Both the position numbers and the translations under genes were made by a program. From assembly GCA_964487565.1 (NCBI GenBank), contig CAZARN010000008.1, positions 1 through 64,000 of the forward strand: DNA of 64,000 bases, given 5' to 3'. Below the pieces are notes generated by a model. The model searched no databases, had not been told where the DNA came from, and saw nothing but the letters and a program-made list of their open reading frames with translations. Shown here piece by piece: positions 57,233-64,000 of this stretch. The stretch is from Phil1 sp964487565 (GTDB lineage: Bacteria; Bacillota; Clostridia; Christensenellales; CAG-138). Every line of letters begins with the position of its first letter. Position 1 is the first letter of the stretch.

Positions 57233-59824
57233 ATGAACATGAACAAACTGACGCAGCGTTCCCTTGAGGCGATACAATCCGCCCAGTCGATCGCTTCCGA
57301 GCATAATAATCAGCAGCTCGACGAAGAACATCTTCTTCTCGCGCTGTTAACGCAGGAGGATTCGCTCGCCGCGGCGCTTTTGACGCGCATGGGCAAGGAT
57401 CCGGCCGCGTTCGTTTCATCCGTTGAAGACGCCGTTGAAAAGCTGCCGCAGGTGACAGGCTCCGGCCGGGAGGCGGACAGGATATATGTCACGCCTCAGC
57501 TCGACCGCGCGCTTGCCGAGGCTGAAAAGGAAGCCGCGCGCATGAAGGATGAATACACGAGCGTGGAGCATCTTTTCATAGGCATGATAGACGCGCCCAA
57601 CGACGCCGTTAAACGTCTTTTCAAGGAATCGGGCATCGAAAAGAACGCTTTTCTCGCGGCGCTCGAGGAGGTGCGCGGCGGCGCGCGCGTGACGACGGAT
57701 TCGCCCGAAGGCACATATGACGCGCTCGGCAAATACGCGCAGGATCTTGTTGAGCTTGCGCGGCGCGGCAAGCTTGATCCCGTGATCGGCCGCGATGAGG
57801 AAGTGCGGAACGTGATCCGCATCCTCTCGCGCAAAACGAAAAACAACCCTGTTCTCATCGGCGAACCGGGCGTTGGCAAAACCGCGATCGCGGAGGGACT
57901 CGCCCAAAGGATCGTGCGCGGGGACGTCCCCGCAACGCTCAAGGAACGCAGGATATTTTCGCTTGACATGGGCGCTCTCATCGCCGGCGCAAAATTCCGC
58001 GGCGAATTTGAGGAAAGGCTGAAAGCTGTGCTCACCGAGGTCAAGCGCAGCGAAGGAAAGATCATCCTTTTCATCGACGAGCTGCACAACATCGTCGGCG
58101 CGGGAAAAACGGAAGGCAGCATGGACGCAGGCAATCTTTTGAAGCCCATGCTTGCAAGGGGCGAGCTGCACTGCATCGGCGCGACAACGCTTGACGAATA
58201 CCGCAAGTATATTGAAAAGGACGCCGCCCTTTCAAGGCGTTTCCAGCCTGTGATGGTCGACGAGCCGACGGTCGAGGACACGATATCGATACTTCGCGGC
58301 CTCAAGGAGCGCTACGAGGTGTTCCATGGCGTGAAGATCAACGATACCGCGCTGATCGCCGCCGCGACCCTCTCCCACAGGTATATTTCCGACAGGTTCC
58401 TTCCGGACAAGGCGATCGACCTTGTGGATGAGGCCTGCGCCATGATACGCACGGAGATGGATTCCATGCCCGCGGAGCTTGACGAGATGAGCCGCCGCAT
58501 AATGCAGCTCGAGATCGAGGAGGCGGCGCTCGCCAAGGAGAGCGACAAACTTTCCGCCGAACACCTGAGCGAAATCAGGAAAAGCCTTGCCGAGCAGCGC
58601 GAGCGTTTCGGCACCCTCAAGGCCAAATGGGAAACCGAAAAGGACGCGATCAAAAACGTGCGCAGCCTGCGCGAGCAGATAGAATCGCTCAACGCCGACA
58701 TGGAAAAGGCGGAGCGCGAATATGATCTCAACCGCGCGGCTGAGATAAAATACGGCAAGCTGCCAAAGCTCAGGGAGCAGCTTGAAGCGGCCGAAAAAGC
58801 CTCCGAGGAGGGCAAGGCCTCAGGTCTGCTGCGCGACAGGGTAACGGAGGAGGAGATCTCCCGCATCGTTTCCCGCTGGACGGGGATACCTGTCGCGAAG
58901 CTTGTCGAGGGCGAACGCGAGAAGCTTTTGAACCTTGAAAGCATTTTGCATGAGCGCGTGATCGGACAGGATGAGGCTGTGCGCACGGTATCCGACGCGA
59001 TACTGCGCACGCGCGCCGGCCTGAAGGATCCCAACAAACCCATCGGCAGCTTCCTTTTCCTCGGCCCGACAGGCGTTGGCAAGACGGAGCTTGCAAAGGC
59101 GCTTGCAGCAGCGCTCTTTGACGACGAGGCCAACATGGTGCGCATCGACATGAGCGAGTATATGGAGAAATACTCCGTCTCCCGCCTGATCGGAGCGCCT
59201 CCGGGCTATGTGGGATATGACGAGGGCGGTCAGCTTACGGAAGCTGTGCGCCGCAAGCCTTATTGCGTGGTTCTCTTTGACGAGATCGAAAAGGCGCATC
59301 CGGATGTGTTCAACGTTTTGCTTCAGGTGCTCGACGACGGTCGTCTGACCGATTCGCAGGGGCGCACGGTCGACTTCAAAAACACGGTCATCGTGATGAC
59401 GAGCAACCTTGGCAGCCAGTACATCCTCGAGGGAATAAAGGACGGCGCGATAACCGACGACGCCAAGGATCGCGTCGGCAGGTTGCTCAAGGAAAGCTTC
59501 CGGCCGGAATTCCTCAACAGGATAGATGATATCGTGTTTTACAAACCGCTTGAGCGCGCAGAAATTTACAGGATAATGGATCTGCTGCTCAACGAGATGA
59601 GGAAGCGCCTTGCGGAGCGCAGGCTGTCCGTAACATTGACAGAGGACGCAAAGCAATATCTTGCGGACGCGGGTTACGATCCGCTTTACGGTGCAAGGCC
59701 CCTCAAGAGGCTCCTGCAGGCGAAGCTTGAAACGCTGCTTGCAAGAAGGATAATCGAGACCGACCCCGAACCCGACACCGTGTTCACGGTGGACTATGAC
59801 GGAGAAAAGCTTTTTGTAAAATGA
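57233..59824 (+). CDS. clpB: ATP-dependent disaggregase ClpB
   Basis: ClpB (863 aa) works with DnaK to resolve aggregates. Domains in order: N-domain (1-145), NBD1 with Walker A GEPGVGKTA and Walker B IILFIDELHN, the coiled-coil M-domain (about 400-520), NBD2 with Walker A GPTGVGKTE and Walker B VVLFDEIEKAHPDVFN, and the C-terminal D2-small domain (DPLYGARPLKRLLQ). Length and M-domain set it apart from ClpA/ClpC; no ClpP-loop motif was noted. It is monocistronic with its own promoter and terminator. No CIRCE element was found, so its heat-shock control here is unclear. Confidence 0.97.
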   Translation: MNMNKLTQRSLEAIQSAQSIASEHNNQQLDEEHLLLALLTQEDSLAAALLTRMGKDPAAFVSSVEDAVEKLPQVTGSGREADRIYVTPQLDRALAEAEKEAARMKDEYTSVEHLFIGMIDAPNDAVKRLFKESGIEKNAFLAALEEVRGGARVTTDSPEGTYDALGKYAQDLVELARRGKLDPVIGRDEEVRNVIRILSRKTKNNPVLIGEPGVGKTAIAEGLAQRIVRGDVPATLKERRIFSLDMGALIAGAKFRGEFEERLKAVLTEVKRSEGKIILFIDELHNIVGAGKTEGSMDAGNLLKPMLARGELHCIGATTLDEYRKYIEKDAALSRRFQPVMVDEPTVEDTISILRGLKERYEVFHGVKINDTALIAAATLSHRYISDRFLPDKAIDLVDEACAMIRTEMDSMPAELDEMSRRIMQLEIEEAALAKESDKLSAEHLSEIRKSLAEQRERFGTLKAKWETEKDAIKNVRSLREQIESLNADMEKAEREYDLNRAAEIKYGKLPKLREQLEAAEKASEEGKASGLLRDRVTEEEISRIVSRWTGIPVAKLVEGEREKLLNLESILHERVIGQDEAVRTVSDAILRTRAGLKDPNKPIGSFLFLGPTGVGKTELAKALAAALFDDEANMVRIDMSEYMEKYSVSRLIGAPPGYVGYDEGGQLTEAVRRKPYCVVLFDEIEKAHPDVFNVLLQVLDDGRLTDSQGRTVDFKNTVIVMTSNLGSQYILEGIKDGAITDDAKDRVGRLLKESFRPEFLNRIDDIVFYKPLERAEIYRIMDLLLNEMRKRLAERRLSVTLTEDAKQYLADAGYDPLYGARPLKRLLQAKLETLLARRIIETDPEPDTVFTVDYDGEKLFVK

Positions 59825-59840
59825 TCCCTGTATGACAGAA

Positions 59841-59874
59841 GGGCCGCGGCAGACATGTTGCCGCGGCCCTTTTA
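59841..59874 (+). terminator. Terminator after clpB
   Basis: An 11-bp perfect stem (GGGCCGCGGCA/TGCCGCGGCCC) with a 7-nt loop followed by TTTTATTC. Confidence 0.92.
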
Positions 59875-59892
59875 TTCATGCGTGTTCACCGC

Positions 59893-61329
59893 TCACTGCA
59901 CCCCTGTGCCCGCGCCGTTATCAGCACCGGTTTCGGCTTCGGCCTCGGCCTCGGCTTCCGCCGTGGGGTCGCCGCCGTCCGCAGCGGGTTTCATGCCGCG
60001 CACAAGCGGGCTCCTCAAATAGCATATGCTCATCAGCAGACTGCACATCACCCAGCCCATCGGATAGGCGAGTGCAACGCTTATAAACCCGCCGCCGAGC
60101 AGCTTCGTGACATACAGATATATTTGACGGAACGCGACGAAGGAGACAAGCATAACGATCATCGGCGTCTTCGCCCGTCCGATGCCACGCAGCGCCCCGG
60201 CGAATATCTGATTGAAGCAGACCGTCACATAAAACGGCGCGATCAGAGCGATAAAGCGTTCGCCGTAGCTGATGACGGACTGATCGTTAGTGAAAAGAGC
60301 GACCATCGACTTTCTGAAAATGATAAGAAGCACGCAAAGCGTGGCTGTTATCGCCGTGGACATCATTACCGCCTGTTTTACGCCGTCCCGTGCGCGCTGC
60401 AATTTTTTCGCCCCGATATTCTGACCCACGAATGTTGTTGACGCCATCGCGATGCTCTGCACGGGTATCAGCACATAAATATCAAGCTTGTTATAGCTCG
60501 ACCAGCCCGCCATACAGTCCGAACCGAAGCCGTTGATATATGACTGCACGAATACGTTTGAAAACGACGTCAGCGCCTGCTGAACGCCCGAAGGAAGACC
60601 TATGGCCAGGATCTGTTTGAGTATTGGGCCTTTCACGGTGAGCTTGTTCCAATGGATGGCATACGGCGCATCCGAGCGCGTGAGCACATACAGCACAAGA
60701 ATCGCCGAAAGGGCTTCGGAGAGTATGGTCGCATACGCAACGCCCGCGATATCCAGATGGAACACGATCACAAACAAAAGGTCGAACACCACGTTCACGA
60801 TCGCCGAGAAAATGAGAAAATAAAGCGGCCGCTTCGAGTCACCGACGGCGCGCAGTATGGCTGAGCCCATGTTGTATATGAAAAGCGCCGCAATGCCCTC
60901 GAAATATATCGTCAGGTATTTCTGCGCTTCCGGAAAAACGTCCTCAGGCGTATCCATCATATGAAGCATGGGTTTCACGATGAATATGCCGGCAGCGGTC
61001 GCGATGACGCTCATTATGAACGTGACAAGAATGGTCGTATGCACCGCGTCATGCAGCTTTTTATAATCCTTTGCGCCGTAGGATTGCGAAATCACGACGC
61101 TCGCGCCGATCGACAGGCCTGAGCACAGACCCACGAGCATATTGACGATGCTGCTCGTGCTGCCGACGGCCGCAAGGGCCTCCTTGCCGACGAACTGGCC
61201 GACGACGATCGTATCGACCGTGTTATAAAGCTGTTGGAACAAAAGGCCTATCGCCATCGGCACACAGAATTGAAGAAGTTGTTTCCAGATGGTGCCTTCC
61301 GTCATGTCTGCGTCGCCACGCTTTATCAT
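59893..61329 (-). CDS. MATE-family efflux transporter
   Basis: A 478-residue MATE exporter with twelve helices in two halves, starting GTIWKQLLQFCVPMAIGLLF and containing YNTVDTIVVGQFVGKEALAAV and the second-half VFVQSYINGFGSDCMAGWSS. It exports organic cations or drugs with Na+ or H+; the substrate is unknown. The C-terminus ends in an unusual Ala/Glu/Thr/Gly tail with EAEAEAEAET. GGGGGAT lies about 9 nt before the ATG. It has its own promoter and is not linked to a regulator. Confidence 0.92.
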   Translation of the reverse strand: MIKRGDADMTEGTIWKQLLQFCVPMAIGLLFQQLYNTVDTIVVGQFVGKEALAAVGSTSSIVNMLVGLCSGLSIGASVVISQSYGAKDYKKLHDAVHTTILVTFIMSVIATAAGIFIVKPMLHMMDTPEDVFPEAQKYLTIYFEGIAALFIYNMGSAILRAVGDSKRPLYFLIFSAIVNVVFDLLFVIVFHLDIAGVAYATILSEALSAILVLYVLTRSDAPYAIHWNKLTVKGPILKQILAIGLPSGVQQALTSFSNVFVQSYINGFGSDCMAGWSSYNKLDIYVLIPVQSIAMASTTFVGQNIGAKKLQRARDGVKQAVMMSTAITATLCVLLIIFRKSMVALFTNDQSVISYGERFIALIAPFYVTVCFNQIFAGALRGIGRAKTPMIVMLVSFVAFRQIYLYVTKLLGGGFISVALAYPMGWVMCSLLMSICYLRSPLVRGMKPAADGGDPTAEAEAEAEAETGADNGAGTGVQ

Positions 61330-61365
61330 CTGTAATATCCCCCGTGAGATATCCTCACCTAAGTA

Positions 61366-61393
61366 ATCATATCACAACCCGTTGCAATGTCAA
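61366..61393 (-). promoter_or_regulatory. Promoter of the MATE gene
   Basis: Consensus TTGACA (61388-61393), 16 bp and TATGAT (61366-61371) on the minus strand. Confidence 0.75.
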
Positions 61394-61532
61394 ATTCAAG
61401 CGCCAGCGCCGTCAGTGCCCCAGACGCCTCAATCGTGCGCGGCAGGCGCGCGATCCATGCCAAAATGACGCATATATCCCCAAAATAGGTAATTATTTGA
61501 TCGCGGCTCTGTATTTCGCGCCTGTATTATTG

Positions 61533-61538
61533 TATAAT
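61533..61538 (+). promoter_or_regulatory. -10 element before the M20/YfcC operon
   Basis: A consensus TATAAT with a weak -35. It would give a 5' leader of about 175 nt. Confidence 0.55.
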
Positions 61539-61546
61539 CACAGCAT

Positions 61547-61715
61547 AACAGCCGCCTCAGGCGCATCAGCATCATTCATCCGATGATTCCGCGTCCACCG
61601 CGGCTGTTTGCGTACTCAACGGCAGTCCCGCCGCGCAGTAAAACACGGGATCTGCGCGACAGCGTCACACAGGAGCGGCGTCATCCGGCGCCGGAACAAC
61701 TTCTCCAAGGAGGAA
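61547..61715 (+). ncRNA. Structured 5' leader of the M20 peptidase/YfcC operon
   Basis: The leader of 61545-61719 has two strong structural parts. First, AACAGCCGC (61547-61555) pairs with GCGGCTGTT (61600-61608) around inner hairpins. Second, GTCCCG (61625-61630) can pair with CGGGAT (61646-61651), and CGCGCAG (61632-61638) with CTGCGCG (61652-61658), so the helices cross. They form either a pseudoknot or two mutually exclusive states. A GC hairpin (GGCG..CGCC) follows, and CTCC directly before the GGAGG ribosome site can mask it. No known riboswitch class was recognised. No gene is seen in this stretch. Confidence 0.5.
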
Positions 61716-61719
61716 AAAA

Positions 61720-63042
61720 ATGATCGACGAAAAAAATGAATTTTACGCTTCAAAACTTGCTTCGCTAATAAAATGCGAGACCGTATCCGTGCCGGGCGAG
61801 GAAAACGCAGAGAAGTTTCTCCGTTTCCACGAAGTGCTTGCGGATTCCTTCCCGCACCTTTTCGCCGTGTGTGAGAAGACCGTTGTGGGCGCAAGCCTGC
61901 TGCTGCGCTGGAAGGGTTCCGACCCCACCGCCATGCCCATCCTCCTGATGAGCCACATGGATGTTGTCGACGCCGCCGGGGAATGGACGTATCCTCCGTT
62001 TTCCGGCGAGATACACGACGGCAGGCTTTGGGGACGCGGAACGCTTGACACGAAGGGCAGCCTTTTTGCCATGCTGCAAGCGGCTGAGGAGCTTATTGAA
62101 GAGGGTTTTGTCCCCGTGCGCGACATATACTTTGAAAGCGCCTCAACGGAAGAGACGGACGGCTCCGGCGCTGACGCGATATCAAAGCTGCTTGAGCAGA
62201 AGAAGCTGCGCTTCTACATGACGCTTGACGAGGGCGGCATGATCCTGCATGACCCGATCGGCGGGGCAGACGGTGATTTTGCGATGATAGGCGTCGGCGA
62301 GAAGGGCTGCGCGGACATAAAATTCATCGCGCGCTCCAACGGCGGCCACGCCTCCATGCCCGGCAAAAACACGCCGCTTGTGCGGCTTGGCAGATTCGTT
62401 GCCGCCGCGGACAGGGCAAAGCTTTTCAGCGTGAAGATGTCCCCGGTCGTGCGTGAGATGCTGCGCCGCATGGCGCCCACGATGAAGGGACCGATGCGCT
62501 TCCTCTGTGCGAACGTGAAGCTCTTCCATCCGCTGATGGCGGCTGTCATGCCCGGATTGTCCAACGCGGCCGGCGCGCTTTTGAAGACCACGCTTGCGTT
62601 CACGATGTGCAGCGGCTCCGAGGGTACGAACGTTTTGCCGCAGGAAGCCTGGGTCATTGGCAACATGCGGTTTTCGCACCATCAGGGCGGCGAGAATTCG
62701 ATTGAAGCCGTGCGCAAGCTTGCTGCGAAGTTCGGCGTTGAAACGCAGGTGCTCGATCCCGGTTTTCAAAGCACGGTGACGGATTTCAACGGCGAACCCT
62801 TCCACCTTGTCGAGCGCGCTGTGGCGGGGGTGTTCCCCGGCGTGCGCAGCGTCCCGTATATCATGACCGGAGCAAGCGACAGCAGATACTTCTCCCGCGT
62901 TTCGGATTCGTGTCTGCGCTTCGCGCCCTTCCCCATCGACGACGCGCAGCTTGCAAGCATGCACGGGCTAGATGAAAACGTGACCGTTGAAACGCTTTCC
63001 GGCGCGGTGGATTTCTTCAGATTTATAATCACGGAGGCATAA
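61720..63042 (+). CDS. M20-family metallopeptidase (carboxypeptidase/dipeptidase type)
   Basis: A 440-residue M20 metallopeptidase. Metal ligands and catalytic residues are in LLMSHMDVVDAAGEW, GRGTLDTKGSLFAMLQA (bridging Asp), ASTEETDGSGA (catalytic Glu pair) and the dimer-domain SNGGHASMPGKNTPL, with the last His in QLASMHGLDENVTVE. Closest in pattern to carboxypeptidase S/dipeptidase-type M20 enzymes acting on peptides or N-acyl amino acids. The next gene, 2 nt away, encodes a YfcC-type carrier, suggesting uptake and hydrolysis of a peptide-like nutrient. GGAGG lies 8 nt before the ATG. Confidence 0.9.
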   Translation: MIDEKNEFYASKLASLIKCETVSVPGEENAEKFLRFHEVLADSFPHLFAVCEKTVVGASLLLRWKGSDPTAMPILLMSHMDVVDAAGEWTYPPFSGEIHDGRLWGRGTLDTKGSLFAMLQAAEELIEEGFVPVRDIYFESASTEETDGSGADAISKLLEQKKLRFYMTLDEGGMILHDPIGGADGDFAMIGVGEKGCADIKFIARSNGGHASMPGKNTPLVRLGRFVAAADRAKLFSVKMSPVVREMLRRMAPTMKGPMRFLCANVKLFHPLMAAVMPGLSNAAGALLKTTLAFTMCSGSEGTNVLPQEAWVIGNMRFSHHQGGENSIEAVRKLAAKFGVETQVLDPGFQSTVTDFNGEPFHLVERAVAGVFPGVRSVPYIMTGASDSRYFSRVSDSCLRFAPFPIDDAQLASMHGLDENVTVETLSGAVDFFRFIITEA

Positions 63043-63044
63043 AT

Positions 63045-64000
63045 ATGGAAAACCAAAAGAAAGGGCTCAACATCAGCGTCCGCTCCTTCATCACGGCGAC
63101 GGCCGTCATATTCGCGCTCATGATCCTGACCTATGCGCTCACCTTCATCATCCCCGGCGGCGAATACGCGCGCGCGCGCGACGAGGCCGGCAACACGGTG
63201 ATCGATACGCAGGCCGGCTTCAAAAACATCGAGGGCGGTATTCCGTTTTACAAATGGATCCTTTCGCCGTTCCTCGTGCTAGGCGCGGAAGGCGGCGGCG
63301 CGATAATCGCCGTCGTGATATTCCTGCTTGTCATCGGCGGCGTGTTCAACAGCCTCGAAAAGTGCGGCCTCATGCAATACATGCTCTCGCGCATCGTGCA
63401 CCGTTTCGGCGGCGCGCGATACAGGCTCATGGCGGTCGTCGTGTTCTTTTTCATGGCGATGGGCGCGTTCATCGGCTCCTTCGAGGAATGCGTGCCCCTT
63501 GTGCCAATCGTTGTGGCGATGGCAATAAGCCTCGGCTGGGACGCGATAACCGGCCTTGGGATGAGCCTGCTTGCCGTGGGCTGCGGTTTCGCATCGGGCG
63601 TATGCAACCCCTTCACGGTCGGCGTCGCGCAGGGCCTCGCGGGACTTCCCATGTTTTCCGGCGCATGGCTGCGCACGGTGGCGTTCGTGCTTATCTATGC
63701 GCTTCTCATGCTCTTCCTCGTGACGCACGCAAAACACGCGGAGAAGGCGAGCGGAGGCCCGCTTGCGCGCGACGATTCCTTTGCGGCAGACAAGCGGATG
63801 GATCGTGCGCTCGCCTGTTTCGGCATAATCCTCGGTCTTGGCATACTGATCGTTCTGCTTTCGGGCTTCATCCCTGCCATTCAGGATTATACGATGATAA
63901 TCGTCGCCGTCATGTTCCTTGCCGCCGGCATAACCTCTTCGCTCGTTTCCGGTATGGACGTCAAACGGCTCCTTAAAACCTTTGCGGACGGGCTTGTGAG
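63045..64000 (+). CDS. YfcC-family carrier (AbgT/DcuC-like), cut by window edge
   Basis: Only about 318 N-terminal residues are inside the window. Seven or so helices are visible, with the family segments LTYALTFIIPGGEYARARDE, GGVFNSLEKCGLMQYMLSRI, GAFIGSFEECVPLVPIVVAM and GCGFASGVCNPFTVGVAQGL. YfcC proteins are predicted arginine/ornithine or C4-dicarboxylate/peptide carriers; the substrate is not certain. It follows the M20 peptidase by 2 nt with GGAGG upstream of the ATG and shares the same leader. Confidence 0.88.
   Translation, partial: MENQKKGLNISVRSFITATAVIFALMILTYALTFIIPGGEYARARDEAGNTVIDTQAGFKNIEGGIPFYKWILSPFLVLGAEGGGAIIAVVIFLLVIGGVFNSLEKCGLMQYMLSRIVHRFGGARYRLMAVVVFFFMAMGAFIGSFEECVPLVPIVVAMAISLGWDAITGLGMSLLAVGCGFASGVCNPFTVGVAQGLAGLPMFSGAWLRTVAFVLIYALLMLFLVTHAKHAEKASGGPLARDDSFAADKRMDRALACFGIILGLGILIVLLSGFIPAIQDYTMIIVAVMFLAAGITSSLVSGMDVKRLLKTFADGLV

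Noticed and set aside
57006..57236. Plus-strand frame of 76 codons ending at the clpB start
   Set aside because: It runs through the clpB promoter and palindrome and lacks a ribosome site.

Overview
The window is a GC-rich bacterial chromosome segment with short AT-rich intergenic gaps. It looks like a Gram-positive (monoderm) Clostridia-type Firmicute. Supporting signs are the rimP-nusA-ylxR-ylxQ-infB order, a T-box in front of hisS-aspS, a SAM-I riboswitch in front of metK, HPr kinase, SepF plus a DivIVA-type protein, the ylxY-mlpA pair, NfnAB, HydBC-type flavin/Fe-S subunits, VanW and VanX-type envelope proteins, and many lipoproteins. The species cannot be read from the sequence. No rRNA, tRNA, CRISPR, phage, IS element or clear pseudogene was seen; this is mostly core and metabolic chromosome. 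The first gene (infB) and the last (a YfcC-type carrier) are cut by the window edges.

Layout. 1-3066 (minus): transcription/translation operon rimP-nusA-rnpM-ylxQ-infB. 3098-4240 (plus): zinc-ribbon membrane protein with PQYQQ repeats. 4245-7346 (minus): HAD phosphatase and the electron-bifurcating transhydrogenase nfnAB. 7419-14307 (minus): a six-gene operon uvrC-HAD-hprK-ROK kinase-galK-galE. 14333-17724 (minus): NADH/flavin/Fe-S module of a HydABC-type complex, without the catalytic hydrogenase subunit. 17833-26121 (minus): M20 amidohydrolase, ylxY, M16 peptidase, MazG-like, HlyD-like, yggS, sepF, divIVA, ygiQ. 26135-29462 (minus): VTC polyphosphate-polymerase domain, DUF4956 and Cthe_2159-like surface lipoprotein. 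29591-31978 (plus): ABC exporter. 32135-36318 (minus): T-box, hisS-aspS-rseC-trxA.

36352-44918 (plus): an orphan small gene, then an envelope cluster (L,D-transpeptidase, VanX-type dipeptidase, lipoprotein, MBOAT acyltransferase, DHHW/AlgJ-like protein), then VanW and a DMT exporter. 44881-46326 (minus): metK under a SAM-I riboswitch. 46386-47905: two divergent zinc-ribbon membrane proteins. 47931-50979: ABC-F protein with a structured leader, divergent from an NhaC-type antiporter. 50942-55186 (minus): a six-gene operon mtnA-class II aldolase-NusG II-Gx transporter-apbE-pcp. 55238-57232: DUF2007 protein and a LuxR-type regulator with a palindromic operator. 57133-59874 (plus): clpB. 59893-61393 (minus): MATE exporter. 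61533-64000 (plus): an unusual structured leader, an M20 peptidase and a YfcC-family carrier.

Themes. Redox balancing (NfnAB, HydBC-like, flavinylation by ApbE), salvage of SAM by-products (metK, mtnA with aldolase), catabolite control and sugar kinases, cell division, and envelope remodelling dominate. The most interesting leads are regulatory: two genes (uvrC, nhaC) whose -10 boxes sit 7 nt before the start codon, implying leaderless mRNAs; a leader with crossing helices before the M20/YfcC pair; an attenuator-like leader before the ABC-F gene; and perfect palindromes at the promoters of the LuxR-type gene, clpB and the ABC exporter. The poorly characterised VTC-DUF4956-Cthe_2159 cluster and the hydrogenase-less HydBC operon are the best protein-level leads.
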